NCBI GenBank assembly: GCA_916610825.1
Contig: OU744449.1
Location: 3,980,001 to 4,044,000 of the forward strand
DNA: 64,000 nucleotides
Reading direction: 5' to 3'
Source of the DNA: Haliclystus octoradiatus
Lineage: Eukaryota > Cnidaria > Staurozoa > Stauromedusae > Haliclystidae
Every line of letters starts with the position of its first letter. Position 1 is the first letter of the stretch. A program made the position numbers and the translations under genes. Positions 22,401 through 59,700 of this stretch are shown piece after piece. Below the pieces are notes generated by a model. It saw only the letters and a program-made list of their open reading frames with translations, was not told where the DNA came from and made no database searches.

Positions 22401-24542
22401 TTTTGCTCTAGTCGTGAAATATTTTTAGCTTCACCTGGACAGTGATAGTAACGTGTTTGTTACTGTACACTATAATAATTAAATCAGACTGTTCCAGAAT
22501 TTCACATTCTACAAATTCAGTATTACTGTCAAAACTACTCGTAATCGTCCACTCAAGGGACCCTTCGATTATGGTCGCTAACAAGGAGTGTACAGTAGAA
22601 CCCGTTTAAGTGTAATTCGGATAAGTACAATCCCTGCTTTTATAATCTATGCAACCTGGCTTTAAAACTCTATTGACAATTTGGCTTTTCTGACGCAATT
22701 TTAGATAAGTGCAAATTTGGATAACCGCAATTAAAATCGTTGACAATTATTTCGACTTGCACTTAAACTGGTTGCACTGTATATCAAAAATTAGAATAAC
22801 CGTTTGTCTATAAAGATTGGCTACTAAACACAGGTTCTACTCTATTTGTAAAATATGATTTCCGTAGATGGTAGATTTATAAAAGTATTTCTGATGTTCA
22901 ATCGCTTATCAAACTAGGACCAGGACTCGCCAGCGGACTGGCACCAGGATAAAGGGCTGACTGCACGAACAAGGGGGTATTTATAGAAAAGATTTGAAAA
23001 TATGCTTTAAATCGTTTTCCCTAACTGTTAACTTTTCCCGCAACAAAGGGCTGAGTATCCCGGCATGGGGCTGCATCCCCTGCCTCTCTGGTTGCATCCC
23101 TGATCAGGACTAAAATGTGAAATAACAATCACTACAATGGTTTATATCATATCCACCCTGTTAGATTTTGTTTTTGTTATCCTGTTTGTTGACAAATTGG
23201 AACGTGCAAACTGTCATTATTTCCTGCTGAGCAATCCTTATTTTTTTCTCTTTCAGTATTTTATCATTTGGTGCTCCACAACCTAATACATATCGCATTA
23301 TCATTGAAGGACGTGATCCGATTACATTCTACACGGACGAGGTATATACATATACAATGTCTGCTTGTGGAGGATGAAGTTTCTTGTGACTATCAATTTC
23401 GGACATGAGTACAATGTCTACTGGGGGGTATAGGAAGTTTTTTGTGGCCATTCATTCACATTGTGTTTATGCAGTTAGGAGGCTGAATGAACGAATGAAT
23501 GAATGAATGAATTTTATTTCTAAAAACCAACATGTTGGAGATTACCCACAGATAATGGTATTACAATTAATAAATATAAAATACAGGCCAGTATAGAATT
23601 AAAAATTGACCCAGTTTATCCAAGGTATTTGTTAGCTCAGTGCAGGGAGGGTGGGAGTAAGTGGTGGTAATTGTCCCGGGGAATGTGCAGTTATGAGCCC
23701 CTCACAAGACTCCCCTGGTACATTTTGGTTGTGAATATGAGCCTTGATAGCTGATGTATTTCGCAAACATTTCCTGGAGAAGCGAAACAACTTTTTCAGG
23801 ACTGTATTTGCACAAAGTTTCCTTCACCCAAACTTTTTCTCTGCGACCCCAGCTCGGTGAAAAAGTGTTCGTCGCACCATCTGCTGCAAAAGATGAGCCT
23901 TGTAACATTTTAATCTGTTCTGTAGAACCTTCCTGAACCATAGAACATTCTAGAACATAGGAGAACCTACATGACTCACAATGGCTATGCATGATCTACT
24001 GATCAACTCAATCAAACTATGAGAGCTATGAGAACTTTAAAAAGGAATATACAAATCAATTCAACTTACGTTGTTATTATTATTTCTTCAACATAAAGTT
24101 ATCATTTACTGTATTTATAGTGATTAGAGAAATGCTAGAAGCTGCTAGATCATGCAAGGTCATTGTGAGTCATGTAGGTTCTCCTATGTTCTAGAATGTT
24201 CTAGATGGTTCAGGAAGGTTCTACAGTTCTTCAATTTTTAGAATCTGAGTCTCAACATTCTAATAAAGAGAGTTTGTTGGAATAATGTCCAGTAAAATTT
24301 CAGTTATTGTACACGTTATCAAAATGCTATTAGTCTAAGCAATCATAATCATAGGTCTATTTTGATCAATTATTTTATATCTATTTGTTTAGGTGATTGA
24401 AATTGCCAAATTAATGAAAGCCTATATCAATGAAATCGTCAAACATGTTCGTCGTAAAAGTCAAGCGTTACGAGATAGTTTACATTTGACTGGCGATGAA
24501 CATTATGAAGGAATACCAAAACCACCGTCTCCTATACCCTAG
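1487..24542 (+). CDS. MYO10: Unconventional myosin X, C-terminal part (PH-MyTH4-FERM tail), 29 exons
   Basis: Myosin X is an actin-based motor of filopodia tips; its tail binds phosphoinositides (PH), microtubules (MyTH4) and integrin or netrin receptors (FERM). Exons: 1487-1597, 2160-2255, 3590-3683, 5371-5423, 6463-6548, 6751-6810, 7757-7805, 8671-8757, 9201-9256, 10035-10132, 10908-10967, 11384-11504, 12161-12264, 12954-12998, 14212-14286, 14905-14978, 15679-15759, 16000-16039, 16778-16864, 17566-17705, 18076-18193, 18684-18796, 19365-19461, 20054-20093, 21142-21239, 21798-21884, 22248-22360, 23257-23341, 24393-24542 (stop TAG). All have AG/GT borders and the phases close to 838 codons. 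Residues 1-78 are PH (RNWKKRWFVLK at its start), 100-150 a further PH piece (NIITANRVYSF), 167-263 a second PH (RWFILTSNSLDFYKS), 285-450 MyTH4 (PLLPLPYG, GILQTCQDMKPLRDE, CTFLPSR), 465-815 FERM (VYCYGGGSCKI, AKLMKAY). The order and wording match vertebrate myosin X better than the related PLEKHH proteins. Motor and IQ region lie upstream, outside the window. Confidence 0.93.
2427..2935. mobile_element. MITE of the 'GACCACTATAGACAGG' family split by a SINE
   Basis: Both halves of a MITE are present (2427-2491 and 2882-2935), interrupted by the SINE at 2492-2881. The 10 bases ATAGGCAGGT are repeated at both junctions. Confidence 0.75.
2492..2881 (-). mobile_element. tRNA-derived SINE (family 1), near full length
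   Basis: Read on the minus strand, the head looks like a tRNA: box A TAGCTCAGTTGGCAGAGC (about 2835-2852) and box B GGTTCAAATCC (about 2790-2800), followed by a roughly 300-bp body with a hairpin CCACTCCTC / GAGGAGTGG. It is flanked by a perfect 10-bp target duplication ATAGGCAGGT at 2482-2491 and 2882-2891. Related copies are at 38238, 44112, 61083, 61598 and 61938. Confidence 0.85.
3097..3270. mobile_element. hAT-type MITE (CAGGGTCCGACAAAAG family), diverged copy
   Basis: Begins CAGGGTCAGACAAAG and has the family interior: TTCTGGAATCCTAG on one arm, CTAACCTTCCGGAATCTAGG on the other, with a 'GTTTGACCAATAAA' centre. It compares directly with the intact copy at 35756-35930. Confidence 0.6.
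4129..4502 (+). repeat. Local duplication: two ~105-bp direct repeats around a B-type repeat
   Basis: The segments 4129-4233 and 4398-4502 are almost identical (GGAATACATTTCATTATTAT through CAGTATAGTAAAA). Between them lies a dispersed GGTGCTTGGTTGGTGGG repeat (about 4263-4395). Confidence 0.8.
5173..5328. repeat. Long inverted repeat (fold-back, ~156 bp)
   Basis: Arms AAAGGGTTACCACATG... and ...ATGTGGTAACCCTTT pair over roughly 65-70 bp each with a few mismatches, including CGAAAATGTTGGGAGACAC / GTGTCTCCCAACATTTTCTCG at the centre. No coding capacity; likely a fold-back MITE in the myosin intron. Confidence 0.75.
5910..6090. mobile_element. hAT-type MITE (CAGGGTCCGAC family), copy
   Basis: The right end ACTTTTGTCGGACCCTG and the interior GCTCTAGCCTTCCTGGATC match the family; the left end is worn. 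Confidence 0.6.
6170..6417. mobile_element. hAT-type MITE (CAGGGTCCGAC family), copy with ~110-bp insertion
   Basis: Ends in CACTTTTGTCAAACCCTG and carries CTCTAGCCTTCCGGGATC. Compared with other copies it is split by roughly 110 bp (about 6220-6330) containing GTACTACCGCACC and GATACGGTGCGG. Confidence 0.5.
7050..7226. mobile_element. pogo/Tc1-like MITE ('GACCACTATAGACAGG' family), intact
   Basis: A 177-bp copy beginning CAGTCAAACCTGTTAAAACG and ending ACAGGTTTCACTG, with TA immediately outside each end. Best reference copy in the window. Confidence 0.8.
7237..7442. mobile_element. MITE with TTAAAGGGGCAAGATTGACC ends
   Basis: Inverted termini TTAAAGGGGCAAGATTGACC and GGTCATTTTTGCTCCTTTAA. 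Related copies are at about 9828-9966, 20927-21115, 54574-54778 and 55383-55548, which define the family. Confidence 0.65.
8428..8648. mobile_element. pogo/Tc1-like MITE ('GACCACTATAGACAGG' family), diverged
   Basis: Starts CAGTCAAATCTATGAATAAC and ends GAACAGGCTTGACTG; the interior has GACCACTATAGACAGG and repeated GGTGGTC units. It lies directly before the exon at 8671. Confidence 0.65.
8895..9010 (-). repeat. tRNA-derived SINE (family 3) fragment
   Basis: On the minus strand a box A-like TAGTGGTTAGGGAGC is followed by a box B-like segment GAGATCAACCCC and then GTCAGGAAGGGTGTCCAGCC, which resembles the conserved central domain seen in some cephalopod and shark SINEs. Confidence 0.5.
9306..9420 (-). 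repeat. Retroposon 3' end with (GAT)n tail, minus strand
   Basis: The plus strand reads (CAT)6 then TTATTCAGGACCTGATAAG, the reverse of the shared terminus CTTATCAGGTCCTGAATAAA followed by GATGATGAT. Confidence 0.55.
9448..9620. mobile_element. hAT-type MITE (CAGGGTCCGAC family), copy
   Basis: Right end TTTGGTCTGACCCTG; interior ATCCTAGATTCCGAAAGGC and GGTCAAACCTCAACAAAAAA match the family. Confidence 0.6.
9828..9966. mobile_element. MITE with TTAAAGGGGCAA-type end, partial copy
   Basis: Shares GCATGGCTTCAAATTTCAAG, ACAAACACGCATGTGACT and the terminal GCCTCTTTAA with the copies at 20927 and 54574. Confidence 0.5.
10598..10764. mobile_element. hAT-type MITE (CAGGGTCCGAC family), copy
   Basis: Begins CAGGGTCCAACAAAATGGG and ends TTTTTGTTGGACTC; the interior has ATCCTAGATTCTAGAAGGC. 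Confidence 0.6.
11581..11745 (+). mobile_element. tRNA-derived SINE (family 2)
   Basis: Box A-like TGGTAGCTCAATGGCAG and box B-like GGGGTTCGATTC lie at tRNA spacing in a tRNA-like head (GTGCACTGG...GTGCAC), followed by a short tail with CAAGCACTTGTGCTTACGGG. A second copy is at 28098. Confidence 0.7.
11885..12028 (+). repeat. Dispersed 'GTGCTTGGTTGGTGGG' repeat, copy
   Basis: ACTCATCCACTGATAAGTTC then CGTGCTTGGTTGGTGGGATA, matching the copy at 116-420, and closing with CTGTGATGAGTTTAAA. Confidence 0.6.
12357..12732 (+). mobile_element. Helitron-like non-autonomous unit
   Basis: Begins TCTACTATATAAACG and ends with a small hairpin (ACCCAGCGAAGTGGGT) followed by TTAACTTTACTAGT. A TC start with a hairpin shortly before a CTAGT end is a Helitron-style layout. 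No Rep/helicase coding. Confidence 0.5.
13509..13921. mobile_element. hAT-like element with 'TCTCACGG' repeats and 7-bp target duplication
   Basis: Termini CAGACTTTCCAAGTCTCAC and ATCTCAAGTTGGAAGGTCTG are inverted. ATATAGC repeats at 13502-13508 and 13922-13928. The left part has iterated CTCACGG units. Confidence 0.6.
15767..15867. mobile_element. pogo/Tc1-like MITE ('GACCACTATAGACAGG' family), short copy
   Basis: CAGTGAAACTTGTATATAAC to CCATTATAACAGACTTG with GACCACTATATACAGGTGAC between; about half length. It starts 8 bp after the exon ending at 15759. Confidence 0.65.
16314..16479. mobile_element. pogo/Tc1-like MITE (CAGTCGAACTTGCTTAATAT family), copy 2
   Basis: Same termini and interior (GGACATTAAGCGAGG) as 798-973 and again flanked by TA. 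Confidence 0.75.
16557..16679. repeat. Inverted repeat with hammerhead-like half motif
   Basis: 28-bp arms (TATATAGAAATGAGAGTC / GACTCTCATTTCTATATA) flank about 67 bp that includes GTGTGAAACTTGAAGTAG. This resembles the GAAA/stem III side of the hammerhead motifs at 26401 and 48780, but the CUGANGA half is absent. Confidence 0.55.
17212..17352 (+). repeat. 31-bp minisatellite, about 4.5 copies
   Basis: The unit TTTTCACAGGCACATCGAAA plus ATTAATGAACTG starts at 17214, 17245, 17276 and 17307, an exact 31-bp period, with a degraded fifth copy. Confidence 0.85.
17356..17537. mobile_element. pogo/Tc1-like MITE ('GACCACTATAGACAGG' family), intact
   Basis: About 182 bp with two GACCACTATAGACAGGTG units and the right end ATAACAGGTTTGACTG, just before the exon at 17566. 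Confidence 0.75.
19550..19709. mobile_element. hAT-type MITE (CAGGGTCCGAC family), copy
   Basis: GTCCGACAAATTTTTTGATA on the left and TTTTGGTCCTACCCTG on the right; interior GAGGTTTGGCCTATAAATCA and CTCTAGCCCTCCTGGATTC. Confidence 0.55.
20133..20300 (+). repeat. Dispersed 'GTGCTTGGTTGGTGGG' repeat, copy
   Basis: GGTGCTTGGTTAGTGGGAGG, then CCAATCACACTGCTGAATCA and GTGGACTTTC, then GTGTGGGAGGGATGG. The second half is shared with 31446-31640 and with sequence beside the B2 repeat at 49376-49440. Confidence 0.6.
20305..20356. repeat. 22-bp-arm hairpin
   Basis: Arms CGGGATCAAAATCAAAATTC / GAATTTTGATTTTGGTCCCG, one mismatch, 8-nt spacer. Confidence 0.7.
20639..20814. mobile_element. pogo/Tc1-like MITE ('GACCACTATAGACAGG' family), intact
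   Basis: CAGTCAAACCTGTTGTGACA to ATATACAGGTTCACTG, followed by TA. It is almost parallel to 7050-7226. A short second fragment of the family follows at 20822-20905. Confidence 0.75.
20927..21115. mobile_element. MITE with TTAAAGGGGCAA-type end, partial copy
   Basis: TTAAAGAGGCAAAAATGACC and GAATTTACGCTAAGCTTC relate it to 7237-7442. It abuts the exon at 21142. Confidence 0.5.
21916..22050. mobile_element. pogo/Tc1-like MITE ('GACCACTATAGACAGG' family), worn copy
   Basis: GCGACCACCTGTCTATAGTG and AAAGACCACCTGTATGTAAT are the two typical blocks; both ends are degraded. Confidence 0.55.
22593..22779. mobile_element. pogo-like MITE (CAGTAGAACCCGTTTAAGTG family)
   Basis: A 187-bp unit with inverted ends CAGTAGAACCCGTTTAAGTG / CACTTAAACTGGTTGCACTG and TA on each side. 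It has no coding capacity. Confidence 0.7.
23484..23700 (-). repeat. LINE-like 3' end with (ATTC)n tail, minus strand
   Basis: The plus strand shows (GAAT)n followed by TTTTATTTCTAAAAACC, the reverse of an AATAAAA terminus with an ATTC tail. No coding part is recognised. Confidence 0.4.
23922..24224. repeat. Inverted repeat, 62-64-bp arms, 177-bp spacer
   Basis: 23922-23983 (GTAGAACCTTCCTGAACCAT...) is the reverse complement of 24161-24224 (...GGTTCAGGAAGGTTCTAC) with only a base or two different. The spacer is AT-rich and non-coding. Confidence 0.8.
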
Positions 24543-25241
24543 CTTGTTTATTTTGATAATTACTTATAATAACTATCTTTCAGATGATTATTCAATTTTT
24601 ATATTGCGAGTAGTATGTTATCTTCATTTTTACGCACTATTATTATTAGTAAATTTTATATCATTTCTTGTTAATTATTTATAATATTGATCAATACTGC
24701 TATCTCCGACCGATGTTTTCCATATTTGTAATTTGAAGGTATTTTAGTATATTTCTTAAATGGAATTGTTTGAATTGAAATAAATTTTAAATTGAATTAT
24801 GGAATTATTAATGAATTGTTCCCAGTGTACATATATAGCTGTTTTCTCTACCCTATGCTCTGGTTACATCATTGTTGACTTATTATGGCCAAGTTTCGTA
24901 GTCTAGTAGATTGCGATAACTTATAAGGTTCAAACTGAAACTTGTTTTCTAAATGTCAAGAGCCATGGTCCACAGATAATTCACACTTTGGAGAACCTGT
25001 AAATCTAATAAAATGCTGGCTTATATATTGCTGTAATGTAGCCATAGATAAATAACAATGAAAATTGTTATGGATGCTCTCTAATATTTCAAACACAGTC
25101 AAAGAAATGTTATCAGAGTGTTCTAAATCGATAATCGGGCATGAAGTGGCCGTTATCAACAGGTTGACCGTCCGGAACGAAATTACGCCATTACGAGGCT
25201 GCGATAGCCTCAATTTCTTTGCACGTGTTTATGTTGCCAAA
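24543..25241. other. Intergenic spacer, myosin X to WDR75
   Basis: About 0.7 kb between two same-strand genes. It must hold the 3' UTR of the first and the promoter and 5' UTR of the second. Apart from the AATAAA at 24779 I see no repeat and no TATA box that stands out. Confidence 0.6.
24779..24784 (+). promoter_or_regulatory. Candidate poly(A) signal of the myosin X gene
   Basis: A perfect AATAAA lies about 237 bp after the TAG stop in very AT-rich 3' sequence, before the next gene starts at 25242. No other AATAAA lies closer to the stop. Placement is by motif only. Confidence 0.5.
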
Positions 25242-52721
<27,480 letters not shown>

Positions 52722-52964
52722 ATTATAATCTACAATTGTCAAAAAATTTCATTCTTATTCAAATTGATATATGTATAAAATGGCGATATTAATTTATGGT
52801 AATAAGATGTAATTAACTTCAAGAAAAATATTTGCTAAATGCCTGGGTTTTTATTGAGGATTTCTATATTCCATTAAAATCATGTGTTGCAGTCTATGAA
52901 GGCATACCTGTGTTTATGATGCACATGTAGGTGAACCCTCCCTCATATAAGCACAATTCAGATA

Positions 52965-52970
52965 AATAAA
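52965..52970 (+). promoter_or_regulatory. Candidate poly(A) signal of WDR75
   Basis: AATAAA about 245 bp after the WDR75 stop, in the gap before the convergent cytochrome b561 gene. Motif evidence only. Confidence 0.4.
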
Positions 52971-53282
52971 AAGCATTGGAAGATCAGTACAGAGCATATT
53001 TTACCTGAAAATGTCGATCAATGTAGTCTTCAGTAGTAACAACTCAACAAGGCTACGATGTTCAATCAAGGTAAAATTATTCATATCAGTTCATGGACAT
53101 GCAATTGCTCAAATACTCACAAACACCCAGTAAACAGTTTATGAACACTTCTGTTATGTCTTCATGAACAATTGGGCAATGTCACGCTCATGAACTGAAC
53201 AAATTGACTATTTTTTCACAGGGGAAGTACTTGTTTAATAGAGGGGCATGACGAATCAAGAGACAGATACGAAGTGATACAT

Positions 53283-53289
<7 letters not shown>

Positions 53290-53324
<35 letters not shown>
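53290..53324. repeat. (TA)n microsatellite
   Basis: About 17 TA units. Confidence 0.93.
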
Positions 53325-53328
<4 letters not shown>

Positions 53329-53409
53329 GTATATCACAGATATGGTGCAATACTAGCAATAGTAACAACAAAATACATACATATTGCAAATGCAAAATAT
53401 TTGATAACA

Positions 53410-53415
53410 TTTATT
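53410..53415 (-). promoter_or_regulatory. Candidate poly(A) signal of the cytochrome b561 gene
   Basis: TTTATT on the plus strand reads AATAAA on the minus strand, about 350 bp beyond the minus-strand stop. The area is AT-rich, so this may be chance. Confidence 0.3.
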
Positions 53416-53766
53416 CTTTCAATCAATTTTTTATTGTTTTATATTTTATAAATATAAGTGATTTTCTTTTTTAGTACATTACCAAATTTTTTGTGTTTTT
53501 TTCTCTACATATACTATACAGAAAATATAACCTAATATTAACATTTGATGATTGTTCAATTTCATTATTTTCAACTGTTTACACATTGCAAATATGGTAT
53601 TTTTTAAGTACTCTGTGCGAGCCAAGCGTTAGACTAGTTTAGAGTCCACCAGGGCCCAATGAAATGGTGACCATCAGTAACAGTCCATTATAGTAAATTA
53701 TATTAAAAGCCAGTTACCAAATACAATTTGATACTAATATATAATTCAAAGCACTTGCTGTGTAAA

Positions 53767-56700
53767 TTACTCTATAGCAGTGTAATCCACATTATCTGGC
53801 AGGCGCTTGTATGATGCTTTGGTAGCAATGAACAGTATTATACCAGCAAACATGATCAAAACTATGCCATAAATATTCATAAGAATACCTTCACTAACAT
53901 ACTTTGAATACGTGGGGCTAAAAAGTGAGAGAGAAAATAAATCAATGATCCATTCGTTCTAATATTAAGTTGAAATATTATTGATACAGTAAAGTTTATT
54001 GCAACATGTTTACAGAATGTTGGCGCGAATTGAACATCTATTGTATACAGGGTCCGAGAAAAGTTTACCCTCCGGCATCCAATGTTTTTCCTAAAATTTT
54101 CTTCTGAATTTTTCCCCACAGCGAAACAAACGAAGCAATAAATATCTGCATTAAAACAATATCCAATTCAGTGGAGTCCACTTGACATCATCTGGGATAG
54201 AAACTTAAACTTTTGCTACGTAAATAATCCTCGAAATAGATATGAATATGGAATTACCAAGACCTTGTTCATTTCCAATTCCAAAGTCTTGATAATGAGA
54301 ACACCAAATCCTACTATCGGTAAATTAATTTTACAAAATTACAAACTTCTAATTTTTGGTCAATTTAGCTCAGACTTTCAGGATCTTATCTCTTCTCGTA
54401 CAATGATTGTATAGCATATCAAAATGATAATGCCGGTGTGCATCAACTAGATGTTCTTTTTGCTTAATTAATGTTATACAGTACTCCACACATCAATAAA
54501 TCCACTTAAAGTGGAAACTGTAAATCTAAACTACAGTAGTTTGTTTGGAATTCAGAACATCAACAACTACCACTTAAAGGAGCAACATTGACCGGCGGTC
54601 GCTACGAGCTCGACTTGAATTAAGCTTAGCGTAAATTCAACGATCAATGTCAGTCAATGGCTTCGGCATGGCTTCAAATTTCAAGTTTCAGGGACAGAAA
54701 CCATAAAAATGACAAACATGCATGTGACTATAAGTGCATAGAGCCCGCCGGTCAATTTTGCCATTTAAAATCTTCTGGGATATTAACAGAGTTAATAATA
54801 TGTAGATGCGTTGTAGGCATATGTAGCCCAATATGATCTGTGCGGTAGAATGGTAGGTAGAAACAGGAAATTATAGGGTGATATTATCTACATTACTATA
54901 ATACGTCATACATGAAAGTACACATGATGAAAACAGACTGGAAATAAACTCAAAATATGGATATGGACTATAGATAGACCAAAGGAAAATTTTTAGAGTA
55001 TACTGTATAGGCCTATAACAGGCAAAAAAAGACTGAAATTCGCCTAACAAAGGACTGAACAATTCTTACAGGCTACTAAATCTAAGTCATTAATGATATT
55101 GACATAATAAAAAAAATGCTTACAGGATAACGAAAAACAGTTTCTCAGTGATACCAGTTAATGATGCCATGATTGCTAATACAAAAACTGATAAACCAAA
55201 ATACACATGGACGGCAAGGTATATTTCTCTAGCTTCCTGGCTGAATTTTGGATATAAAAATCCAGTAAAACCAAACAACAGCTGAAACAAAACACAGAAA
55301 ATAATGAAAACGAAATATCCACTCGATATATCTCAATATCAAAATATGTGTAGATAGGCCTACACTTTTTGAAATCTGAGACTAAAAGGGGTAACAAAAT
55401 TGATCGGCTTTCACAACGGGCGCAGACGTATTTTGACAATCATGGCTTCAAGTTTCAATTGTTTGATATGTCAGAAACAACATGGATAACAACCGCAAAG
55501 AGATTCTAAATCCCACCAGTTATTTCTGCACCTTTAATGAATACTCCTTATAGCAATTGCATATATACAATAAAATGCTAGCATAGGCTGCATAGGGTAA
55601 TGTAATTTGTTACCTGGCAACCAAACAGACAAACAGTAAGAAGACCAATCCAACTGTGAAGGGTATACAGATTGGGAATGTCGCCATGGTTATGAAAGTC
55701 AAATGCTGCAATCATTCCAAGGACAGCAAAAACAAACGCTGACGTATGTAAACCAAAATGAACCAGTTTAACTGTTGGCTTGCTATATTGACGCAGCACT
55801 CGATAAACAATTATACCTAAGAAGATGATACCAAAATCCAAAATATATATAAGTTGTATGATGTTAATTAAATATGTCAAAATATTGGGAAACTACCCAA
55901 GTTTGGTAAGTTGCAATAGAGTCAGGTCCAGTAAAACTGTTACAACAATTTAGCAAAATCAACGTTTTGGTGAATTTGTTTATTAGCTTGCAAAAATCAC
56001 TTGTCTTGCAAAACCTTTCTTGCGTTGCAATGTGATTTGTAATATCTACACCCCTATAAATGAAAAGCATGTGTGGTCCAGTTTTCTGCTGTTTTCTCAG
56101 TTGGTTTTCAAGTATAAAATATTGAGTTATATGTCAATGGAAATTAATGGAAATTAAAATTGCTGTTTTGCAGGACTTTGTGATTTGGATGGGCTTTGGA
56201 TTTTATTTGGTTTTCTGTCAGTTCAAATGAAATCAGTCTTGTAAAAAAAAAGCTTTTAGCTTATTCAAGTCCTCAATAAATGATGATGATGACGATGATG
56301 ATGATGTTGGTGTTGTCACTTTAATATCAATATACCCAATTTTACAGGACGTGTGATAATTACATAATTATGTTCTATTTATATAACATATTATATGTAT
56401 ATACAACATTTAATTATAGTTTTAATTTATTTCTTTTACAATGATAGTAACTATTAACAATCCTAATAAAATAACTAACCAATTATTACAAATCTGGTAT
56501 AATATGTGATAATTATTAATTATTCTACCACTGTTTAATACAACCAAAAATATAGTATAATCTAATATCAATTTTTTTTTTTAAATATTTTATAAGCCTT
56601 TTGCACGGTAAGAGTTGAGTACAAATGCCCCAAGAACATTGTTCACGATAGTAGGTAGATCTGAGAATAAGAACTGAATCTTGATGACGATGATGAAGTG

Positions 56701-59700
56701 ATGATGATGATGAGTTTCATATTGAAAAAAAGACAATAGGTATAGCCTACTGTTTCAAAAGCATTAGTTTTATGGCTTTCATTTTCAATATCGAATTTCA
56801 CCACATGTCAAATTCCAAGAACACAATTGTTATTTAAATTAACCCAGCAAGACGGGTATGTATTATTTCAAACATAGACTAATGACTTGTGTAAATTCCT
56901 GACGAGACAACTATAAACAAGTGGTGGCTGTTATAATAGGATTGACTTTAGAATTTTCTTTCAGAACATCTGAGTCTCTGATAGTTACAACATTTCAAAC
57001 TTAACGAATTTGCAATGTTGAATGATCATCTATGTTTGCTTACTTTAATATGCCACATTTTCAAGACAAGTTGCTTGTTACAAACATGCAAGGAAACTCA
57101 CAACCATGATGATTGTTTTTACGAGAGCCATTTATTTACGAGAGTTGGGACACTCATGCCATTTTTGTCTTTTTGGCCTGGACTCGAGCATGTTTTTAAC
57201 AGTGCGCATGTGCAGGAGAATGTTTGATGTCTTTTTCACTCATTTTGGAACTGTGTGAAAAGGTTTGCGATCGTTTAACAGAGTAATATAACTATTTATT
57301 AGTTGTCTTTCTCCATATTTATTTGCTGGACTCTCAAATTAGCATAAAAATATACTTCAATGTATACTATGTTATCGATCTCATCAGCATGTTGCTCGAG
57401 AGTAAATCAAATCAGCGTTATTGGGATTGCTAAATAGAAAAGGAGTTTTTAGAATGTGGACTACATCTCTTACGCTTATTCTTTGCAGTCCAAGACTCAA
57501 GACTCCAAGGCTTCGTCAAATCAGAGGCACACTTAACTTTTCTATGTCCATCAACTTATACAAAACATACCTCAGGCCACATCTTGAATACTGCAGCACC
57601 TTATTCACTGTATTGTCATTCACTAACCAACAGAAGCTGGAAAATTTACAGATATCAGCTATAAGGCAGCTCAACTCCAGTGCCAGCACAAAAACAAATG
57701 ATCAAAACATCAAAAACAACAAATTATTGGACAGCCTATTAGTTAGGCGAACAGCACGCATATTAATCATTGTTCATCAAGCTATAACAACATCAACACC
57801 CAAGCTAATCAGCAATCTATTTAAGACAGTCAAAAGCAAGTATTCTCTTCGAGGGCCATTTAGAATTCAGACACAAAAATATAAGACCGAAGAAAAAAGA
57901 AAATCATTTGTTGCAACCGGAACAAGGTTATGGCGATCCACGCCAGATCCAATAAAAGAACTGAAAGGAAAAGGACTCAACAAATCAATCCTGGAAACCA
58001 CTAGAGCGATGGAGAGTAAAGGCATCCTATTAGAACGATGTTACCAGTAAATCACAGAAAATAAATGTAATGTTAAAAATTATTCCGTAAATCGTAGTTT
58101 TGTACTCTGTATAAGCCTATTTGTTGTAACTTGTAACACTGTAATTATTATGTAATAACTGTATGATCTTTCGTTTCATTGTAAACGAGCATATTGCTCA
58201 TTTTGAATACGAAACAAAATAAAAGTTACACTCCTCTTTTCTAGTTCTTGTCCCCAGTTGGAATAGTAAACAATACTTTTATTTCGATTACTATTTTGTC
58301 TATTAACACAACAATTAATAATTTTATAGCCTATGTTTGTTTTCAGTGATAAAGGTTGTATTTTTTCGCGTGCTTCGCTTAAAACAGAAAACCTGGTTCC
58401 GAAAGAACAAGAACCCTGGTGCCGAAAGAACACGAATGTCATCTAAAAAATCATGTGATTGGCATCTGTCCAATTGGAGACGATAGCGGCACATGAAAGC
58501 GTGTCCCAACTCTTGTAAATAGATGCCTCTGGTTTTTACGGGAGAAGTCTCAAAATTGTAGCTTTTGCTGTCAAGAAACGCCTTGCATAATATAATCTAC
58601 TTCCTCTTCATTAATGTTTGAGATGATGTTTGTTCTAGTAAATTTATGAAACATTTCATTGTTTTAAAGGGGGCGATAATACATTTTTTCAAAACCTCAT
58701 TTTCAAACACCAGTTGTGACATCACCAACTCAGTTTTGAGTTTCATAGCGATGAAATCTGGTAACTGGACTATATCACGAAAAGTGTTTCGATAAAAGAA
58801 AAACTACAAAGAAGTGTTTTGTGATTTGCTATGACCGCTTACCATAAGATGTAATATGGAATAAAGCATTTTGTTGAAAGAAAGCATAATGTAGATAATT
58901 GTGCACATTTGATACTGTTTTTTTGTTTAAAAATCCATGAATGTGATATTTCTTGTAAGGAAGAAACATATCGAATATAGCTTCATTTTGCCAACATCAG
59001 ATCAGCGGCTTATATTCTGGGTGTTTGGATATTATGGTTTGCCACAAAATTGATTCCAACTAAATTTAATTACTGACCGTTGCCCAGTCGTTGGTTTGTC
59101 TCCGTTTCGAACCGCACTGTTTTAAATGATAAGAAATATTCTGATAAAAAAATTTCTGACTTGTTTGCTTGTAATGATGATATAAGGACATATACATATG
59201 TCGTACTTGAAACCCTGATTGTCATCATCTCTATATTTAACTCGTATTGCTTTGCTTGTGTATTTCAAAAAATGATACAATATTAGAAGTTGCGTTTCAG
59301 AATTCACGGCTCCAATATCATCAACTCACTGAAATAACATGACGTAGATAAAAAAAACTACGAGATAAGATTTTAAAAAATTCCATACAAAGGCTGCTGG
59401 GCTTATTTGACCCTTTAAAGTCAAACTGGGACAGACAAACAACGGTTTTCTCACGTTTCAGACCAGACCCCTCCTGGAGAAAGATTTTGGTCTGGGTGCA
59501 GGCTAGTGAAATTGTAGACAGTGGCCGGATCAAAAGTAGCCTACATATACAAGCCCCGAGGTCTTTTTTGAAACCTATGGTAGAAATCCTCGGGGCTTGT
59601 AAGTAGGCTAGATCAAAAGTTGCCCTCGAATAATGTTTCCTCGTGGTTTCTTTACATAAATAGTTTACGCCTCGTCTTTCTGTTACCACTTTACCAGTGT

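Larger units (their letters stand above)
52722..53766. other. Convergent intergenic region, WDR75 to cytochrome b561
   Basis: Contains candidate poly(A) signals for both genes, a second GTTCATGAAC cluster (about 53085-53210) and a (TA)n tract (53290-53324). No coding signal. Confidence 0.6.

Noticed and set aside
1487-24542. PLEKHH/MAX-1 family instead of myosin X
   Set aside because: Both have PH-PH-MyTH4-FERM, but the opening PH (RNWKKRWFVLK), the split second piece (NIITANRV) and the C-terminal AKLMKAY region read as myosin X. The missing upstream sequence would settle it.
25065-25241. Longer WDR75 N-terminus from an in-frame ATG at 25065
   Set aside because: The extra 59 residues do not resemble WDR75, whereas the ATG at 25242 has a strong context and begins the acidic MEDEE start expected of the family.
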